Position numbers and translations under genes: made by a program. From contig NZ_JAATJM010000001.1 of assembly GCF_011927945.1 (NCBI RefSeq), positions 939,501 to 1,003,500 on the forward strand: a stretch of DNA of 64,000 bases, in the 5' to 3' direction. Shown piece after piece: positions 38,004 to 46,673 of the stretch. Position 1 is the stretch's first letter, and every line of letters starts with the position of its first letter. Source of the DNA: Brevundimonas alba. GTDB lineage: Bacteria; Pseudomonadota; Alphaproteobacteria; Caulobacterales; Caulobacteraceae. Below the pieces are notes generated by a model. It was not told the DNA's origin. It saw only the letters and a program-made list of their open reading frames with translations, and did no database searches.

Positions 38004-38474
38004 CTAGGGAAGCGCGGCGGACAAGTTGAGAGCCAGTAGCAGGGCGTCACGGCGCGACCCGTCGGCGGAGGCGTAATAGCCGGGCCGCCGCCCCGCCTCC
38101 GCGAACCCCGCCCGCGCGTACAGAGCCCGCGCCGCAACATTGTCCTCGGCCACCTCGAGAAAGACCCGCACAGCCCCTCGCGCCGCCGCCGCCAGTACCC
38201 CTTCGCCGACCAGTCGCCCGCCCAGCCCGCCGCGCCGCGCCCCGGGCCGCACCGCCAGCGTCAGGATTTCCGCCTCGTCGGCCACCGCCCGCATCAGGAT
38301 AAAGCCGTCCGGACCTTCGACCGCGAAAACGCCGAACTGACCCAGCAGATCGGCAAAGGCATGCTCGCTCCACGGCGTGTCGTGCGGGCCGTCGAAGGCC
38401 CCGGCGTGGAGCTCAGCCAGCCGCGCCGCCTGCCGGTCCGGGCCGCGCCCATCCTGCGGAGCCTCGCTCGTCAC
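38004..38474 (-). CDS. rimI: Ribosomal-protein-alanine N-acetyltransferase RimI-like (GNAT)
   Basis: From GTG 38474 (GTGA overlap with the tsaB stop) the protein is 156 residues. The GNAT acetyl-CoA motif RPGARRGGLGGRLV, ILTLAV before it and the C-terminal NVAARALYARAGFAEAGRRPGYY are typical of RimI. RimI acetylates the N-terminus of ribosomal protein S18. Adjacency to tsaB supports the name over other GNATs. Confidence 0.88.
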   Translation of the reverse strand: MTSEAPQDGRGPDRQAARLAELHAGAFDGPHDTPWSEHAFADLLGQFGVFAVEGPDGFILMRAVADEAEILTLAVRPGARRGGLGGRLVGEGVLAAAARGAVRVFLEVAEDNVAARALYARAGFAEAGRRPGYYASADGSRRDALLLALNLSAALP

Positions 38475-39145
38475 GTCGTTGGCCGTGGCTGGCCCGGCAG
38501 TCGGGTGGGCGGTGTCGCATCCGGCGCGCGCAGATAGACCGGCCGCGGCGGGTTCGTCGCCGGGTCCGCCGCCGCCGCCAGTCGGACCAGCGCCTCCGGA
38601 GCCGGTCCCTCCAGATCGAACACCGCCGCGCCCGGCACGCCCTCGGCGATCAGCCCAGCGCCCGACCCGACCAGCCGCGCCCCCTCGCCCAGCATCACCG
38701 CCCGCTCCTGTGCGGTCTCGATCGGCAGGGCCTCGGCCGGACCCTCCGACACGCCGTCCCGCCAGAAGCGGGCATAGACCTGTCCCCGCCGCGCATCGAT
38801 GACCGCCGCGACCGCTCCACCCTCGCCCACCGACGCGGCCAGTCCGTCGAGCGTCGAAATCCCCACCACCGGCCGGTCCAGCGCCGCCCCCAGCCCCTGG
38901 GCGAAGGCCAGCCCGACCCGCAGCCCGGTGAAGGACCCCGGCCCGACGGTCACGCCGATCCGGTCGATCCTCCCGAACCCGCCCGCCTCGGCCACGGCGT
39001 CGCGGGCCATGCCCGCCAGCCGCTCCTGATGCCCCTTGGTCATGGCCTCCGAGCGCAGGCCGAGCACCCGCGCCTCGCCGTCCTCGACCTCGAACACCCC
39101 CGCCGTGCACAGGCCCAGCGCCGTATCGATCACCAGCACCCTCAT
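38471..39145 (-). CDS. tsaB: tRNA threonylcarbamoyladenosine synthesis protein TsaB
   Basis: TsaB partners TsaD and TsaE to make t6A37 in tRNA. The 224-residue ASKHA-fold protein begins MRVLVIDTALGLCTAGV and contains VTVGPGSFTGLRVGLAFAQGLG, cited as GPGSFTGLRVG, and DARRGQVYARF. It lacks the metal-binding His of TsaD, as expected. It overlaps rimI by 4 bp. Confidence 0.94.
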   Translation of the reverse strand: MRVLVIDTALGLCTAGVFEVEDGEARVLGLRSEAMTKGHQERLAGMARDAVAEAGGFGRIDRIGVTVGPGSFTGLRVGLAFAQGLGAALDRPVVGISTLDGLAASVGEGGAVAAVIDARRGQVYARFWRDGVSEGPAEALPIETAQERAVMLGEGARLVGSGAGLIAEGVPGAAVFDLEGPAPEALVRLAAAADPATNPPRPVYLRAPDATPPTRLPGQPRPTT

Positions 39146-39170
39146 CGCCCCGCTCCCACGGAGCCGGCAT

Positions 39171-39560
39171 TCAGTCGTCCCGCGCCAGCGCCCTCACCAC
39201 ACGGGCCACGGCCTTGCGCACGTCGCGGTGCTCGATCAGCGGAAAGGCCGAGGCCACGGCCCGCCCGTCCGCGCTGGCGGTTATGTGCCGCAGCGCCTCC
39301 CAGCTGTGATCCGGCGTCTCGCGCGCGGTGGGCACGGGCGGGAAGAAGGCCTCGACCGAGGTGGCCAGCACCGTCGCCACCCGATGCAGCCTCGAGGCCG
39401 AGATGCGGTTCTGGCCTGTCTCGTATTTCTGCACCTGCTGGAAGCTGATGCCGATCTGCTGCGCCAGCGCCGTTTGCGACAGCCCCATCGCCGAGCGCCG
39501 CAGACTGATCCGCGCGCCGACATAGGCGTCGACTTCCTCCGGTCCACCCACTCTCGCCAT
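39171..39560 (-). CDS. XRE-family transcriptional regulator
   Basis: The 129-residue protein has a helix-turn-helix (VGARISLRRSAMGLSQTALAQQIG, then ISFQQVQKYETGQNRISASRL) clearly similar to that of the PraR-like protein at 32464-32880, so the two look like paralogues. The C-terminal half differs (PDHSWEALRHI, EHRDVRKAVARVVRALA). Operator-like repeats lie just before the start. A second XRE gene lies 70 bp upstream on the same strand. Confidence 0.82.
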   Translation of the reverse strand: MARVGGPEEVDAYVGARISLRRSAMGLSQTALAQQIGISFQQVQKYETGQNRISASRLHRVATVLATSVEAFFPPVPTARETPDHSWEALRHITASADGRAVASAFPLIEHRDVRKAVARVVRALARDD

Positions 39561-39573
39561 GGCTCCGCTCCCT

Positions 39574-39628
39574 CTGTTCGCGACGGAACAGTTTCATGGA
39601 AACGGGAATGTTGCAACGATTTCGTTTC
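39574..39628. promoter_or_regulatory. Cluster of inverted/direct repeats in the XRE promoter
   Basis: Three features sit in 55 bp: CTGTTC-GCGACG-GAACAG (39574-39591), GTTTC-ATG-GAAAC (39591-39603) and a second GTTTCAT at 39624, 33 bp after the first copy, close to three helical turns. GTTGCAAC lies between. The spacing suggests cooperative binding, plausibly autoregulation by an XRE protein. Confidence 0.5.
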
Positions 39629-39630
39629 AT

Positions 39631-40206
39631 CTAGACATCCATCCGCGCGACGACGGCAGAGACCTGCCGGGTGTCGGCCCGGGCGATCCGCTCCTCGCCG
39701 CCGCGCACGCCGCGCACCGTCAGCGCCTCCGCGTCGGCGCTGTCGTACAGCCGCACCCGCACTTCGCCATCGGCCATCTCGATGACGCAGCCCTGATCCC
39801 GCCGCGGCCACCGCCCCGGCTCATACTCCAGCACCACCCCCGACGCCGCCCACGGCGACAGGTCGTCGTTCGACAGCTGCAGCCGCCGCGTTCCACCCGT
39901 CGGCGGCCCCGGGTAGGCCCGGCCGGTATTCTCCATGCCCGAAGCCGAAGTCTCTGATGCGGCCGGCGGCACACTCAGCTGCAGCGCCAGCTCTTCCGCC
40001 GACGATCCTATGGCCGTCGTCAGCCGCCGCTGCACGTCGGGCCTGAACAGCCCCGGCCGCTTGCCTGATTCATAGAGACCCCAGCCCTGGCTGGTCATGC
40101 CGACCCGCTCGCCCGCCTCGGCCTGGCTCAGCCCCGCCTCCCGGCGCAGGCCCGCAAGCGCCTCGCCGAGGCGCCGGGCGTCGCTGTCGCTCTCGAACCG
40201 GGGCAT
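39631..40206 (-). CDS. XRE regulator with degenerate LexA/CI-like C-terminal domain
   Basis: The 191-residue protein has an N-terminal helix-turn-helix (LGEALAGLRREAGLSQAEAGERVG, cited as GLSQAEAGERVG; SQGWGLYESGKRP), a Pro/Ser/Thr linker (about 80-105) and a C-terminal beta-rich part. That part shows NDDLSPWAASGVVLEYEPGRW, cited as DDLSPWAASG and LEYEPGRW, then GCVIEMADGEVRVRLY and TRQVSAVVARM. This order resembles S24 (LexA/CI) domains, but the Ser-Met and Lys active-site positions are not present. It may be a repressor that cannot self-cleave. The S24 match is by eye. Confidence 0.65.
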   Translation of the reverse strand: MPRFESDSDARRLGEALAGLRREAGLSQAEAGERVGMTSQGWGLYESGKRPGLFRPDVQRRLTTAIGSSAEELALQLSVPPAASETSASGMENTGRAYPGPPTGGTRRLQLSNDDLSPWAASGVVLEYEPGRWPRRDQGCVIEMADGEVRVRLYDSADAEALTVRGVRGGEERIARADTRQVSAVVARMDV

Positions 40207-40292
40207 GTTTGGACAATGACGCAGGCGCCGCCCAGAGGCGAGGACGGATTTGTTTCAGGCAGGACTACGCCAGCGCATTGGATCGACTGTTC

Positions 40293-40332
40293 GCGCTCAA
40301 GCAGCGAGCCGCCGCGCGGCGAGCGATAGCGC
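40293..40332 (+). repeat. REP-like hairpin element, copy 2
   Basis: This 40-bp element is downstream of the nifU-like gene stop (40339, minus strand). Compared with the reverse complement of copy 1 it differs at one position. Core GCCGC-CGC-GCGGC and ends GCGCT/AGCGC are self-complementary. Confidence 0.75.
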
Positions 40333-40338
40333 CCTCGC

Positions 40339-40896
40339 TTAAATGACCTGCTCGACCCGGGTCACTTCGGGCACATAGTGTTTCATCATCTGCTCGACGC
40401 CGGCCTTCAGCGTGGCCGAGCTCGACGGACAGCCGGCGCAGGCGCCGCGCATGCGCAGGCTCAGAACCCCCGTCTCCTCGTCGAAGGTGTCGAACAGGAT
40501 GTCGCCGCCGTCCTGCGCCACCGCCGGCCGGATGCGGCTGTCCAGCAGCTGTTTGATCTCGGCCACGATCTCGCTGTCCTCGCCGTCGGGCGAGACACTG
40601 TCGAAGGCCCCGCCGCGCAACAGCGGCGCGCCCGAGACGAAATGGTCCATGATCGCCGCCAGGATCGGCGCCTTCATCTGCGGCCAGTCCAGCCCGGCCG
40701 GATCGCGCGTCACCGACACATAGTCCGAGCCGAAGAAGACACCGGCCACGCCCTCCAGCTGGAACAGGGACTCAGCCAGCGGCGAGGCGGCGGCCTCGTC
40801 GATGGTCAGAAACTCGCGCGGCTCGGCCGACACATCCCGCCCGGGCAGGAATTTCAGCGCGTTCGGATTCGGCGTCGGTTCGGTCTGGATGAACAT
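40339..40896 (-). CDS. nfuA: NifU-like iron-sulfur scaffold/carrier (NfuA/HIRIP5 type)
   Basis: From ATG 40896 the protein has 185 residues: an N-terminal Nfu_N domain (MFIQTEPTPNPNALKF, GVAGVFFG, VTRD) and a C-terminal NifU domain with RIRPAVAQDGGDI and GACAGCPSSSATLK, the CxxC that binds a shared 4Fe-4S cluster. It is the eukaryote-like HIRIP5 arrangement typical of alphaproteobacteria. The longer frame to 40980 adds unrelated residues. Repeat hairpins flank it on both sides. Confidence 0.93.
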   Translation of the reverse strand: MFIQTEPTPNPNALKFLPGRDVSAEPREFLTIDEAAASPLAESLFQLEGVAGVFFGSDYVSVTRDPAGLDWPQMKAPILAAIMDHFVSGAPLLRGGAFDSVSPDGEDSEIVAEIKQLLDSRIRPAVAQDGGDILFDTFDEETGVLSLRMRGACAGCPSSSATLKAGVEQMMKHYVPEVTRVEQVI

Positions 40897-40972
40897 GGCG
40901 CTCAGATGCGCCCGCGAGACGGCGGGTTCAAGTCCCGCACACCGTCCCGTGCCGGTGAGAAGAAGAGCCATT

Positions 40973-41012
40973 GCGCTCATGCAGCGAGGCGCCGCGCGCC
41001 GAGCGTTAGCGC
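40973..41012 (+). repeat. REP-like hairpin element, copy 3 (diverged)
   Basis: This copy matches copy 2 at 36 of 40 positions. Two of the four changes (offsets 17 and 27) are a paired C-to-G and G-to-C that keep the core hairpin (GGCGC-CGC-GCGCC). It lies after the universal stress protein stop. Confidence 0.7.
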
Positions 41013-41024
41013 CCCCTCTTCACA

Positions 41025-41489
41025 TCACGCCAGATCCTCGATCTCTTTCTCGGTCAGCTCGCCCGGCACGATCGTCACTGGCAGCTTGCGCCCGGTGAAG
41101 GCCGCGCCCTGTTTGACCACCGCCGCCACCAGCGGCCCCGGCGCGTTCGATCCCGCCGCCAGCACCAGGATCTTGATGTCGGGATCCTCGCCGACAACCT
41201 TGCGGATGCAGCCCTGCGCATCGCCGCGCTCGATCAGCAGGATCGGCGTCGAACCCGACCGCTCCGCCGCCTCGGCGGCCCAGCCGTTCAGCGTCGATTC
41301 CGCCTCGGCCCGCGTCTGGCGCTCGATCTCCTCGCGCACCCCGGCCCAGTGGGCGTCGGACGCCGCCGGCGGGATGACGCGCAGCATCACCACATGGCCG
41401 CCGGTCGAACGCGCCCGCCGCGCCGCATAGCGCAGCGCTCCCTCGAACTCCGGACTGTCGTCGACGACGACGAGGAATTTACGCGGCAT
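41025..41489 (-). CDS. Universal stress protein (UspA family)
   Basis: From ATG 41489 with GGGAGAGG upstream, the product has 154 residues: KFLVVVDDSPEFEGALRYAARRA at the start and KILVLAAGSNAPGPL near residue 115. The ATP-type Usp motif G-2x-G-9x-G-S/T is not clean, so ATP binding is uncertain. It is a single-domain cytoplasmic protein. It is separated from nfuA by a repeat hairpin. Confidence 0.85.
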   Translation of the reverse strand: MPRKFLVVVDDSPEFEGALRYAARRARSTGGHVVMLRVIPPAASDAHWAGVREEIERQTRAEAESTLNGWAAEAAERSGSTPILLIERGDAQGCIRKVVGEDPDIKILVLAAGSNAPGPLVAAVVKQGAAFTGRKLPVTIVPGELTEKEIEDLA

Positions 41490-41609
41490 CGGCCTCTCCC
41501 TCAGCACGGGCACGCTAGCAGATCGAACCCGCCCGCGCGAAGCGCCACGCCGCGTCGGGTCGGGAGGTCCCGAAGGGCTGGCGACCGCGGCCCCCGAAGG
41601 AAAGTTTCG

Positions 41610-44600
41610 TCAGCCTGCTGACGAAGCGATCTCCCGGATGACGCTGTTGGCGATCGTCAGCTTGGCGAAGGTCCAGCCGGCCCCCGACGCCTCGATCTCG
41701 TCGACCGAGGCGCGAACCCCCTCGACGGTCTTCTGGCGCGGTCCGATCCAGGCGTCGACGGCCTGTTCCGCCGTCAGTTCGCTGGCGCCGACCGAGGCGT
41801 CCGCCGAACGGGCCACGGCGCGGGTCAGCGCCACCTGCTCGTTCATCAGATCCTCAATCAGACGGCGCACCGCCATCCGGTCGAAATGGTCGGCGGAGGG
41901 GGTCGCCCCCGCCGCCGCGCGCAGCCGGTCGAAGTCGAAGGCCGCGCCCACCTGGTGGTACAGGGTCGCCATGGCCGGCTCGGGCCAGCCGGCCTCGCGC
42001 GCCAGATCGCCGATGTCGGCGGTGGCCACCAGCGGCTGCAGCATGGCGAAGTCGCGCGCCATCTCCTCGCTCGCCCCATAGCCGGTGAAGGCCGCGATCC
42101 GGGCTTCCAGCCGCGCCTGTTCGAAGCGCGACAGCACCGAGGCGCCGGCGGCGCGCAGGGCGTCGGCGGCGGGCCGGTAGGCGGCGATCAGCCCATCGAC
42201 CGTCGCCCCCTCGCGCATCGCCCGCCGGGCCAGCCAGAAGGTCTGGCGGCGCAGCACGGTGGCGATCTCCTGATAGAGGACGATCTGCGCCTCGGCCGGG
42301 ATCTTGAGGTCCAGTGCCGAGACCTGATCCCAGGCTTCGTCGAGCCGGAAGATCTGACGCGCCGCCTCGAAGGCGATGACCATCGCCCCGGTGTCGCACC
42401 GGGCCGACTGCCGCAGCCGCTCTGGGAAAGTCGGGCCGCACATGTTGACGATCTCGTTCGACAGGATCGTCGAGATGATCTCGCGGCGCAGCCGGTGGCG
42501 CTGCATGTCCGCTTCGAACTTCGCCAGCGGGGCCGGGAAGTAGCGGACCAGTGTCTGTTTGAAGAAGGCGTCGTCGGGCGCCTTCGACGAGACGATGTCG
42601 TCGAAAAGCTCCAGCTTCGAATAGGCGGTCAGGACCGCCAGCTCCGGCCGGGCCAGCGGCGTGCCCGCCGTCTTCATCTCGGTCAGCTTGAGATCGTCCG
42701 GCAGGCCCTCGACCTTGCGGTCCAGCTTACCCTTGCCGCCGAGCCACTGCATGAAGCGCTGCTGCGCGTCGAGCGCTTCGGCGCCCTCGGCCTGCTGCAG
42801 GCTGAGCGCCAGCGTCTGGTCGTAGTTGTGGACCAGCACCTTCAGCCCGACCTCGTCGGTCATCGAGGCCAGCAGGGCGTTGCGGTCCTCCGCCTTCAGC
42901 GCGCCCGAGGCGATGGCCGCCCCGGTCAGTATCTTGATGTTGACCTCGTGGTCGGAGCTGTCGACCCCGGCCGAGTTGTCGATGGCGTCGGTGTTGATCC
43001 GGCCGCCGTTCCTCGCGAACGAGATGCGGCCCGCCTGGGTCAGGCCGAGGTTGGCGCCCTCCCCCACCACGGCCACGCGCAGCTCCGGCCCGTCGACGCG
43101 GATGGCGTCATTGGCCTTGTCGCCGACCTGCAGGTCGGTCTCGTTCGGCGCCTTCACATAGGTGCCGATGCCGCCGAGGTAGAGCAGTTCCGCCGGCGCC
43201 TTGAGGATGGCCTTCATCAGCGTCGCGGGATCGACCGCGTCCTCCTCGATCTCCAGCAGGGCCTTGATCTCGGGCGTCAGCTCGATCGACTTGGCCGAGC
43301 GCGGGAAGATGCCGCCGCCGCTCGAAATTTTCGACTTGTCGTAGTCCTGCCAGGACGAGCGCGGCAGTTTGAACATCCGGTCCCGCTCGACCCAGCTGGT
43401 CGCCGGATCGGGATTGGGATCGATGAAGATGTCGCGGTGGTCGAAGGCCGCCACCAGCTTGATCGCCTTCGACAGCAGCATGCCGTTGCCGAACACGTCG
43501 CCCGACATGTCGCCGACGCCGACGACGGTGAAGGGCTCGGTCTGGATGTCCTTGCCCATCTCGCGGAAGTGGCGCTTGACCGCCTCCCACGCGCCGCGGG
43601 CGGTGATGCCCATGACCTTGTGGTCGTAGCCGACCGAGCCGCCCGACGCGAAGGCGTCGTCCAGCCAGAATCCGTAGTCGGCCGAGATGCCGTTGGCGAT
43701 ATCCGAGAACGTCGCCGTGCCCTTGTCCGCCGCCACGACCAGATAGGGGTCGTCACCTTCCCACATCACCACATCCGCCGGATGGGTCACGGACCCGTCC
43801 GCCGTGATGTTGTCGGTGATGTCCAGCAGCCCCGACAGGAAGGTCTTGTAGGCGCGGATGGCCTCGGCCTGCTGCGCGTCGCGATCGCCGCCGGCGCGCA
43901 CGATGGCCGGCAGGTTCTTGGGATAGAAGCCGCCCTTGGAGCCGACCGGCACGATGACGGCGTTCTTGACCTGCTGCGCCTTGACCAGCCCCAGCACCTC
44001 GGTGCGGAAGTCGTCGCGGCGGTCGGACCAGCGCAGCCCGCCGCGCGCCACCGGTCCGAAGCGCAGGTGCACGCCCTCGACGTGCGGCGCCCAGACGAAG
44101 ATCTCGCGGAACGGCTTGGGCAGGGGCAGGTCGTCCAGCTCGCGCGAGGCGATCTTGATAGAGATGTGCGCCTTCGGCTGGCCGTCGGCGGCGGTCTGGA
44201 AATAGTTGGTCCGCTTGATCGCCATGATCAGCAGGGCCAGCCGCCGCAGGGCCCGGTCGTGATCGAGGCTCTTCACCTCCTGCAGCAGGGTCATCAGCTT
44301 GGCCCCCTGCTCGTCGACGTCCGACTTGCGCGACGCCGCGTCGCCGCCGGCGGCCGGATCGAATTTGCACCGGAACAGGGACAGCAGTCCGCGCGCCACC
44401 GACGGATAGTCGCGCAGCGCCTCTTCCTGCACCGCCTGGCTGGGGTCGAGCCCGGTCTGCTGGCGATAGCGGGCGAGGGTGCGCACCAGCGCGGCCTCGC
44501 GCCAGCCGACGCCCAGCTCCAGCACCAGCCGGTTGAAGCCGTCGCTCTCCGTGCGGCCGGTCCAGACCGCCAGGAAGGCCTCTTCGAACGGCCCGCTGAC

Positions 44601-46475
44601 GTCGTCGAAATGCAGGTCGCCGCCGCGGGGATCCTCGAGCAGGAATTCGTGCACATGGATTTCGGGATCGCCCGTCGGGCTCAGGGCGTGGCCCCACTCT
44701 TCGAGCGTCTTCAGCCCCATGTCCGCGAGGATCGGCAGCACGTCCGACAGCGGCACCGCCGCGCCCCGCCGATACAGCTTGAAGCGGAAGTTCAGCGGTC
44801 CGTCCTCGTCGGTCCGGAACGCCCGCACCGCCACGGGATCGCCGCCGTCGTTCAGCCCGCTGTCGTTCAGCTGGTCGATGGCCTGCAGGTCCCGCACCGC
44901 CTCATCGGCGTCGTAGCGGTCGCGGTAGCCGGCGCCGAAGGCCCAGGCCCAGCGATGGCTGAGCGGACCCACCTGCACGTCGTCGATGTCGGCGTCGCGC
45001 AGGGCGCTCTCGAAGCGATCGACCCAGCTGCGCCCGGCCTCGGCGATCTTCTCGTCCAGCTCGGCCAGGTCGGGGCAGGGGTGATCCCCCGGCGTCACGC
45101 CGATGATGTAGTGGATGCGGACCAGCGGCTGGTCCGACAGCTGCGGATACCAGGCCGACAGCCGGCCGCCCCACTCGTGCGCCAGAATGCGCCCGATCCG
45201 CTCGCGCACGCCCGGATTGAAGCGCTCGCGCGGAATGAAGGTCAGGACCGAGACGAACCGGTCGAACGGGTCCTTCCGCGTGAAGCTCTTGATCCGCGGC
45301 CGGTCGTGCAGGTGCAATATGCCCAGCGCGATCTCCAGCAGCTCGTCCTCGCCGATCTGGAAGAGCTCGTCGCGCGGATAGTTTTCGAGGATGTTCTTCA
45401 GCCGCTTGTAGCTGTGCGACCCCACCACCTTGTCCGCCCGGGCCAGGGCGTTGGCGACCTTGCGGCGCAGCAGCGGCACCTCGGTCGACATCCGGTCATA
45501 GGCCTCGGCGGTGAACAGGCCGACGAAGCGGGTCTCGCCCGACGGCCGGCCATCCGGCCCGAACCGCTTGACGCCGATGTAGTCCATATAGGCGCGGCGA
45601 TGCACCCGCGAGCGGGCGTTGGCCTTGGCCACCGTCACCGGCTCGGACAGGTTCAGCTGCTTCTTCATCGACTTGGTCAGCACGGCCGGCTCGTTGGCGC
45701 GGCGCAGCACGGTCCGCTCCGGATCGGCCAGTACGCCCAGGCCGGCGCCCGACTGCGACAGCGGCGCCTCGGCCTCGTAGCCGCCGTCCGCTGTGCGCGG
45801 GAACTCATAGTCGCGGGCGCCGAGGAAGACGAAATGATCCGCCTCGAGCCAGCGCAGGAAGGCGAGGTTCTCGGCCAGCACGTCCGCGTCCACGCCCGCC
45901 ACACCCGCTTCCAGATGGGCGATCGAGCGGGCCATCAGGGCGTTCATGGCCGCATGATCGGCCACCGCCGCCCGCACGTCGCCCATGGTCTCGGCGAGGC
46001 TCTCGCCCAGCGCGTCGCGCCGCTCCTGCGGCACCGGGTCCATGACCACGATGATCAGGGAGGTGCGAACCCCGCCCATCTCCACGATCGGATGGAACAT
46101 CGAGCGCACGGTGACCCCGGCCTCGGCCAGTTCGCCCATGACGCTGTCGACGAGGAAGGGTCGGTCGTCCTGGATCAGGGCGATGCTGTCGTAGCCGGTG
46201 GACCGCGCGTCCGCGCCGTTCAGAGGGCCGAGGGTGATCAGGGCCGCCTCGCCAGGCTTGCGCCCGGCCGCGGACTTCCACACCGAGGCCAGCAGATGCG
46301 CCAGATCCGCGCCGCCCAGTTCCGGCGTCTCGTCGGCCACATAGTCTTCATGGGCCTGGGCGAGGTAGGTGCAGGCCGGCTCGCTGCAGGGGCCGCCGAC
46401 CGCGGTCGCGAAACTCGCCTCCAGCGCCTCCAGCGTAATCGCCTGAGGGTGCGTGGGGGCGGAAGCGCCGGGCAT
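41610..46475 (-). CDS. gdhZ: NAD-dependent glutamate dehydrogenase, 180-kDa class
   Basis: This 1621-residue protein is the large NAD-GDH that deaminates glutamate to 2-oxoglutarate. It has a long N-terminal regulatory half with ACT-like segments (DRPFLVDSVMGELAEAGV) and a catalytic core with GGLRWSDRRDDFRTEVLGL, cited as GGLRWSDRRDD, then KNAVIVPVGSKGGF with its catalytic Lys, and ENAGVDSSDHEVNIK-like DNSAGVDSSDHEVN. In Caulobacter the orthologue GdhZ also acts on FtsZ and couples nitrogen metabolism to division; whether that holds here is inference. The start is ATG 46475. It is monocistronic, with a terminator behind the upstream gene. Confidence 0.96.
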   Translation of the reverse strand: MPGASAPTHPQAITLEALEASFATAVGGPCSEPACTYLAQAHEDYVADETPELGGADLAHLLASVWKSAAGRKPGEAALITLGPLNGADARSTGYDSIALIQDDRPFLVDSVMGELAEAGVTVRSMFHPIVEMGGVRTSLIIVVMDPVPQERRDALGESLAETMGDVRAAVADHAAMNALMARSIAHLEAGVAGVDADVLAENLAFLRWLEADHFVFLGARDYEFPRTADGGYEAEAPLSQSGAGLGVLADPERTVLRRANEPAVLTKSMKKQLNLSEPVTVAKANARSRVHRRAYMDYIGVKRFGPDGRPSGETRFVGLFTAEAYDRMSTEVPLLRRKVANALARADKVVGSHSYKRLKNILENYPRDELFQIGEDELLEIALGILHLHDRPRIKSFTRKDPFDRFVSVLTFIPRERFNPGVRERIGRILAHEWGGRLSAWYPQLSDQPLVRIHYIIGVTPGDHPCPDLAELDEKIAEAGRSWVDRFESALRDADIDDVQVGPLSHRWAWAFGAGYRDRYDADEAVRDLQAIDQLNDSGLNDGGDPVAVRAFRTDEDGPLNFRFKLYRRGAAVPLSDVLPILADMGLKTLEEWGHALSPTGDPEIHVHEFLLEDPRGGDLHFDDVSGPFEEAFLAVWTGRTESDGFNRLVLELGVGWREAALVRTLARYRQQTGLDPSQAVQEEALRDYPSVARGLLSLFRCKFDPAAGGDAASRKSDVDEQGAKLMTLLQEVKSLDHDRALRRLALLIMAIKRTNYFQTAADGQPKAHISIKIASRELDDLPLPKPFREIFVWAPHVEGVHLRFGPVARGGLRWSDRRDDFRTEVLGLVKAQQVKNAVIVPVGSKGGFYPKNLPAIVRAGGDRDAQQAEAIRAYKTFLSGLLDITDNITADGSVTHPADVVMWEGDDPYLVVAADKGTATFSDIANGISADYGFWLDDAFASGGSVGYDHKVMGITARGAWEAVKRHFREMGKDIQTEPFTVVGVGDMSGDVFGNGMLLSKAIKLVAAFDHRDIFIDPNPDPATSWVERDRMFKLPRSSWQDYDKSKISSGGGIFPRSAKSIELTPEIKALLEIEEDAVDPATLMKAILKAPAELLYLGGIGTYVKAPNETDLQVGDKANDAIRVDGPELRVAVVGEGANLGLTQAGRISFARNGGRINTDAIDNSAGVDSSDHEVNIKILTGAAIASGALKAEDRNALLASMTDEVGLKVLVHNYDQTLALSLQQAEGAEALDAQQRFMQWLGGKGKLDRKVEGLPDDLKLTEMKTAGTPLARPELAVLTAYSKLELFDDIVSSKAPDDAFFKQTLVRYFPAPLAKFEADMQRHRLRREIISTILSNEIVNMCGPTFPERLRQSARCDTGAMVIAFEAARQIFRLDEAWDQVSALDLKIPAEAQIVLYQEIATVLRRQTFWLARRAMREGATVDGLIAAYRPAADALRAAGASVLSRFEQARLEARIAAFTGYGASEEMARDFAMLQPLVATADIGDLAREAGWPEPAMATLYHQVGAAFDFDRLRAAAGATPSADHFDRMAVRRLIEDLMNEQVALTRAVARSADASVGASELTAEQAVDAWIGPRQKTVEGVRASVDEIEASGAGWTFAKLTIANSVIREIASSAG

Positions 46476-46619
46476 GGGGGTCTCTTTTCGGAACGCGGCC
46501 TCGGACGGACCGCCAGGGACGTCGCCAGACTAGGCCGGTTCGCCGCTTCGGCAAGCCGCCCGTCCTGACCGGGTTCACCTAGGACAGGCCGCCCGCGGCG
46601 GGAACCCCCAAAACGACGA

Positions 46620-46645
46620 AGGCCGGCCCCTTGCGGAGCCGGCCT
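46620..46645 (-). terminator. Terminator downstream of the outer-membrane protein gene
   Basis: Arms AGGCCGGC (46620-46627) and GCCGGCCT (46638-46645) pair perfectly. Read on the minus strand the hairpin is followed by TTCGTCGTTTT. It lies 28 bp after the barrel-protein stop and before gdhZ. Confidence 0.7.
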
Positions 46646-46673
46646 CGCCTTCCGTCCGGAAATCCGGACAGGA

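Noticed and set aside
41886..46568. 1560-codon open frame on the plus strand opposite gdhZ
   Set aside because: It is the antisense shadow of a well-conserved gene in GC-rich DNA; its product is low-complexity Arg/Gly/Asp-rich and has no ribosome site.
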